Of a stretch of 64,000 nt of DNA, positions 60,977 to 64,000 are shown piece after piece. A program made the translations under genes and the position numbers. The notes under the pieces were generated by a model. It did not search any database. It saw only the letters and a program-made list of their open reading frames with translations, and was not told the origin of the DNA. Origin of the DNA: Kutzneria buriramensis (GTDB taxonomy: Bacteria > Actinomycetota > Actinomycetes > Mycobacteriales > Pseudonocardiaceae); contig NZ_QUNO01000026.1 in NCBI RefSeq assembly GCF_003387475.1, positions 54,282 through 118,281 on the forward strand, written 5' to 3'. Numbering within the stretch: the first letter of the stretch is position 1; each line of letters starts with the position of its first letter.

Positions 60977-61303
60977 GACAGCCTCCTATCGGGTCTACGG
61001 GAGTGAGCCCGAACAGAAAGCCATTGAAGCGACAAGAAAAGGACAAGGCGTCGAGCGCCCTTGGTGGATCGCTAGGACGACGATCCATCGTCCGCTGGGG
61101 CCCCGTCTTGTTCCGCCTTTTCGGGCCATGGCCTGCGTCTTGGTGATCCTTGGTGATCGAGATCGGCTAGTGACAAGGGACGTCCGAGCAGACTCGACGA
61201 CGCCTGACCCAGTGGCGAGGCAGGAGCGGAGGCGTCGAGAAATCGGGGCGGGAGGTGCCTCATGCGGCGTAGGGGAAGCCCGGTGCCGTGCTGAGGAGGA
61301 TTC
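60977..61303. other. Divergent region between the T4SS and methyltransferase-like genes
   Basis: 327 bases without a convincing gene. It contains the exact 10-base tandem CTTGGTGATC CTTGGTGATC at 61139-61158. Promoters for both directions probably lie here. An origin of transfer could also be here, since such sites often lie between divergent ICE units, but no relaxase-type inverted repeat was recognised. Confidence 0.4.
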
Positions 61304-62032
61304 GTGAGGAATGCGAACGACAGGACTCGCCCGGATGGTCCACGCCGAGATCGCCCAAGGCGAACGGCGCGGGCCTCGCGGCAGTCGAGCAATAGTCACT
61401 TTCGACCAACGGCAGTCTGGCGCTTCCACGATGCTGACCTGTTCCCAGGAACTGATCTGCCCGGGTGGTTTGGGCGAGCGATCGTCTCCCTTGTCGCCCG
61501 GTACACGCAGCCGGGGGAACGCGTCCTGTTGAATACTGTCGGCGGGTCGTCACTGGACTCTGACCGGGACGTCGCGCCGTACGTCAAGTTGGCTGACATG
61601 CGTTGGGCGATCGTGCGTCTTGGTCGGCGCGTGCGCGTGGTCGAATTGGCCGCGAATCCGGTGGAACACGTCGAGTCTGAGGTTCGGCCAGAGCTCAACG
61701 ACGGGTTCGCGCTGGCTATCACGGCGGTTTCTGGGATGAGGAGTCACCGGCTTCGGGGGGTGTCCTGGAGCCGGTTGTTGACTGTTGGCGGTCGCTTGGC
61801 CGTGATCAGCTCGGGCCAACCAGTCGCCGGCGGCCGCGCGCCAGTCACGGCGATCACGAGTACCGTCCGTGACAACGGTCTGGCTTGGCTGGAGCACATC
61901 GCGGTGGAGAACCAGTCAGGCGACTCTTCTGCTGCCGGCAGGGTGTGCGGGCCGTTTCACGTCCGGACGGTTCACCACGACGTGCTTGTCTTCGGCTGCA
62001 CTCGTGGGGAGGCATCGGATGAATGCGCGTAG
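61304..62032 (+). CDS. Degenerate DNA-methyltransferase-like protein, first of two
   Basis: 242 residues from GTG 61304, with GAGGAGG upstream. After a basic leader, LPGWFGRAIVSLVARYTQPGERVLLNTVGGSS corresponds by position to the SAM-binding motif I of N4/N6 DNA methyltransferases (PGDxVLDPFxGxG), but the key Asp-Pro and Gly-x-Gly are altered. FALAITAVSGMRSHRL occupies the motif IV position, where a catalytic DPPY or SPPY should be and is not. Likely binding only, not methylation. It overlaps the next gene by 14 bases. Confidence 0.6.
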   Translation: MRNANDRTRPDGPRRDRPRRTARASRQSSNSHFRPTAVWRFHDADLFPGTDLPGWFGRAIVSLVARYTQPGERVLLNTVGGSSLDSDRDVAPYVKLADMRWAIVRLGRRVRVVELAANPVEHVESEVRPELNDGFALAITAVSGMRSHRLRGVSWSRLLTVGGRLAVISSGQPVAGGRAPVTAITSTVRDNGLAWLEHIAVENQSGDSSAAGRVCGPFHVRTVHHDVLVFGCTRGEASDECA

Positions 62033-62792
62033 CGAGGCTTCGTGTGCGTTGCCGTCGCTCTGGCCAACCGATGGGCCAGACGCGGGCCCCCGCTGCGACG
62101 CGGAGCACGGCGCGGTCCATCCCGCAGTCGCGGTCTTCGCGATAGAGGCCTTCACTAGACCAGGCGACCTCGTGCTCGACCCAGATTGTGGACCGGGGAG
62201 CACGGTGACGGCCGCAGTCCAGACAGGACGGCACGCCGTTGGGCTGACCTTGAATCAGTGTTGTTGGACTTCTTCTCGGCAACGGCTCAACCTGACGAAG
62301 GCTCAGGGAGCTGTGTCCGACGGCATGATCGTGGCCGCCAGCCGTACGAGACTCCGGCAGCAGTTGGTCGGGCTCGTCGGGCGCGTCGACTTGGTGGTCA
62401 CCGCGATGCGGCGACGCGCCGACGCACGGCGTTTTGCCGATCGCTTGCGGCTCTGTCGCACCCTCCTTGTTCGCGATGCGTTCGTCATCGTCGCCGTGCC
62501 GACTACGCATGAGCCCGGTACACGATCGCTGCTGGACTTGCCCGCGTTGGTTGCCGAGCATTGCGCCGTCGCCGGGTTCGTTCTCGTTGCCCGTTGCCTC
62601 GCTTATGCGCCAGTGGACGCCGGTGGTCCCCGAACTCGCATCCGACTGGTCGAGGCGAGCCATCAGACGATTCTCGTTATGCAAGTTGCCGATGCTGTCG
62701 ATGGCGACGTTCTCGCGAGGATGCCGACCCACTTTCCGCGATTCGATGTCGGCCTCAAGCACGTGGACGACCTGGCCCGGGCTGCGGCGTGA
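62019..62792 (+). CDS. Degenerate DNA-methyltransferase-like protein, second of two
   Basis: 257 residues from ATG 62019, GGGGAGG upstream. AIEAFTRPGDLVLDPDCGPGSTVTA is close to motif I (LDPFCGxGTT), with residues 53-62, and RHAVGLTLNQ resembles the next strand. The motif IV position reads VDLVVTAMRRRADA where an active enzyme has SPPY/DPPY, so the catalytic loop is lost. The protein shares its plan with the preceding one, so the pair looks like paralogues or two halves of an old enzyme. Possibly an ICE accessory or a silent modification-related protein. Next gene overlaps by four bases. Confidence 0.65.
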   Translation: MNARSEASCALPSLWPTDGPDAGPRCDAEHGAVHPAVAVFAIEAFTRPGDLVLDPDCGPGSTVTAAVQTGRHAVGLTLNQCCWTSSRQRLNLTKAQGAVSDGMIVAASRTRLRQQLVGLVGRVDLVVTAMRRRADARRFADRLRLCRTLLVRDAFVIVAVPTTHEPGTRSLLDLPALVAEHCAVAGFVLVARCLAYAPVDAGGPRTRIRLVEASHQTILVMQVADAVDGDVLARMPTHFPRFDVGLKHVDDLARAAA

Positions 62793-62998
62793 CGGCCGAC
62801 GACGGCGCCGCCGACCCGCAAGCAGCCATGTGGCAGTGGGCGGAGGAACAGGCGTCGCTCGCTCCGCGGTGGAGTGAGGCACGCTGGAACCTGGTGAACG
62901 CGATCCTCGACATTCGCCTGCACGAGCCTGAGGCGCACGTATTCCAGCCAACGGATACCCACAACGCCGTACTGGAGGCGACACAAAACGCCGCGTGA
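62789..62998 (+). CDS. Small unknown protein coupled to the methyltransferase-like pair
   Basis: 69 residues from GTG 62789, GTGA overlap with the preceding stop. Sequence is helical and acidic: AAMWQWAEEQASLAPRWSE, then ARWNLVNAILDIRLHEPEAH. Family not recognised. The tight overlap implies co-translation with the two methyltransferase-like proteins, so it may be a partner of theirs. Confidence 0.6.
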   Translation: MTADDGAADPQAAMWQWAEEQASLAPRWSEARWNLVNAILDIRLHEPEAHVFQPTDTHNAVLEATQNAA

Positions 62999-63162
62999 CC
63001 CGTTTACCGGTGTCTCGTGCCTCGCTTCACACTGCCCTCCAGTGAGGGGCCAGCAGGCGCGGGCACCGGCAGCGACTTGTCGCCTTCCAGGACTACATGC
63101 GGTCTGGAGGGCCCTCGCCAGCGGCGGACGAGAAGTCGACCGCATGTGACACAATTCCGCAC

Positions 63163-63735
63163 GTGACCCGCAAGGTGTGCCTGGCCCAGGAACCCGAAGC
63201 CGACGCGTTGCTCGCCGGCGACTACTTCGCGCTTCTGACCGGCATGCTACTTGATCAACAGATCAGTATGGAGAAGGCGTTCAAGGGACCGAAGGTGATC
63301 CTGGACCGGATGGGCGTGTTCGATGTGCATCGGATCGCTGAGGCCGATCCCGAGGAGTTCGCGGCCCTGGTGTCCACGCCCCCGGCCATCCACCGTTTTC
63401 CCGGCTCCATGGCCAAGCGGTTGCAGACCCTGGCGCAGTTCGTCGTCGAGCACCACGACGGCAAGATCGAGTCGATCTGGAAGCGGGGCAAGCCGGACGG
63501 TGCCGAGGTGCTCAAGCGTCTGACCGCGTTGCCGGGTTTCGGTGACCAGAAGGCGCGGATCTTCCTCGCGCTGCTCGGCAAGCAGATGGGCGTCAAGCCC
63601 ACCGGCTGGCGCGAGGCCGCTGGTTCGTACGGCGATGACGGCTCGCGCCGCAGCATCGCTGACGTGGTGGACGCGAAGTCGCTGGGTGAGGTGCGGGCGT
63701 TCAAGAAGGCCGCTAAGGCCGCCGCCAAGGGCTAG
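63163..63735 (+). CDS. HhH-GPD-type base-excision repair protein
   Basis: 190 residues from GTG 63163; the longer frame before it is not protein-like. GDYFALLTGMLLDQQISMEK begins the helical domain, and LKRLTALPGFGDQKARIFLA contains the helix-hairpin-helix (LPGFGDQKA), as in HhH-GPD DNA glycosylases. The catalytic Asp position after the hairpin is not obvious, so activity is uncertain. The C-terminal tail is Lys/Ala-rich (FKKAAKAAAKG). It probably belongs to chromosomal DNA outside the island, marking one side of it. Confidence 0.8.
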   Translation: MTRKVCLAQEPEADALLAGDYFALLTGMLLDQQISMEKAFKGPKVILDRMGVFDVHRIAEADPEEFAALVSTPPAIHRFPGSMAKRLQTLAQFVVEHHDGKIESIWKRGKPDGAEVLKRLTALPGFGDQKARIFLALLGKQMGVKPTGWREAAGSYGDDGSRRSIADVVDAKSLGEVRAFKKAAKAAAKG

Positions 63736-64000
63736 GTTTCTGCATGTGTGGCGCTCGCAGCGCGTGGGCAAGCGGGCTGGAATCGGGCGCACGTGTCGAA
63801 TCCGACCCGTAGCAGCCGCGCTGATGGCGGTGCCCTACGCCTGCCTTATGAGCCATGACGTCGGGCTCGCGCGCGGGCCTACGCAATGGTTCCCACAGCG
63901 TAGCAACCTCGTGCATGGTTGGGTGCAGGACGCGTTCGCCTTGGTGATCGGCTGTGTTCACCTGGTGCGGCCTGCTGGCAGGGCCGCGATCGGGCTCGGC
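63736..64000. other. Right edge of the window
   Basis: 265 bases with no gene or RNA that I can support. No tRNA-like fold and no direct repeat of the kind that marks an ICE junction were recognised here. Confidence 0.4.

Noticed and set aside
1..64000. CRISPR array, tRNA or rRNA
   Set aside because: No regularly spaced repeat-spacer pattern, cloverleaf or rRNA-like tract was recognised by eye; a tRNAscan or CRISPR search would be decisive.

Overview
The window is high-GC DNA with actinobacterial features: GTG and TTG starts, ATGA/GTGA stop-start overlaps, SARP/STAND regulators, a DUF574-type methyltransferase and a modular PKS. The gene content best fits the order Pseudonocardiales, but no rRNA or housekeeping marker is present, so that placement is an inference. 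I saw no tRNA, rRNA or CRISPR array.

Left part (1-16,000): the 3' end of a type I polyketide synthase gene (AT-DH-ER-KR-ACP) is followed by a strong hairpin and then a graveyard of mobile DNA. It holds pieces of integrase-type, IS5-like, IS110, IS1182 and IS4-like transposases. Broken genes lie among them: a 2-hydroxyacid dehydrogenase scrap, a STAND ATPase fused in frame to the IS1182 transposase, a multiply frameshifted cytochrome P450 and a ferredoxin reductase stub. Intact genes in this zone are two secreted proteins, a sugar-type solute-binding lipoprotein, a TetR regulator and a 3Fe-4S ferredoxin.

Middle part (16,000-30,200): a small SAM methyltransferase; a leftward operon of a DUF574 methyltransferase and two unrecognised paralogues; an XRE regulator translationally coupled to a RibD-like protein, with well-formed repeats in its promoter; an HxlR-type regulator; a large SARP-NB-ARC-TPR activator followed by a cytokinin-dehydrogenase-like flavoprotein; then three exported proteins.

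Right part (30,200-63,000): this looks like an integrative conjugative element or related island. A rightward block encodes a Tad/Flp-type pilus (SAF protein, TadZ-like, TadA, TadB, TadC, Flp-like pilin, three TadE-like pseudopilins) ending in an unusual membrane LysM-BTAD protein. Plasmid/phage-type genes follow (DUF4192, DUF932 and unknowns). A leftward block encodes conjugative type IV secretion (VirB2-like, TrbL/VirB6-like, PrgI/VirB3-like, VirB4, a GP88-like Cys-motif protein, a VirD4/TraD-type coupling ATPase, a replication-relaxation protein, an SLT-NlpC/P60 wall hydrolase). Between the two blocks sits a cargo module: a CBASS anti-phage operon (HNH-SAVED effector, CD-NTase, E2-like protein). 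Transcribed divergently from it is an XRE repressor and ImmA/IrrE protease pair resembling CapH/CapP. Beyond the transfer genes are two tandem DNA-methyltransferase-like proteins that lack the catalytic PPY motif. No integrase, relaxase or att site was identified, so the element borders are unknown. An HhH-GPD repair protein closes the window.

The most interesting observations are the CBASS module with its own regulators on a conjugative island, the fusion of Tad and T4SS modules on one island, and the degenerate methyltransferase pair.
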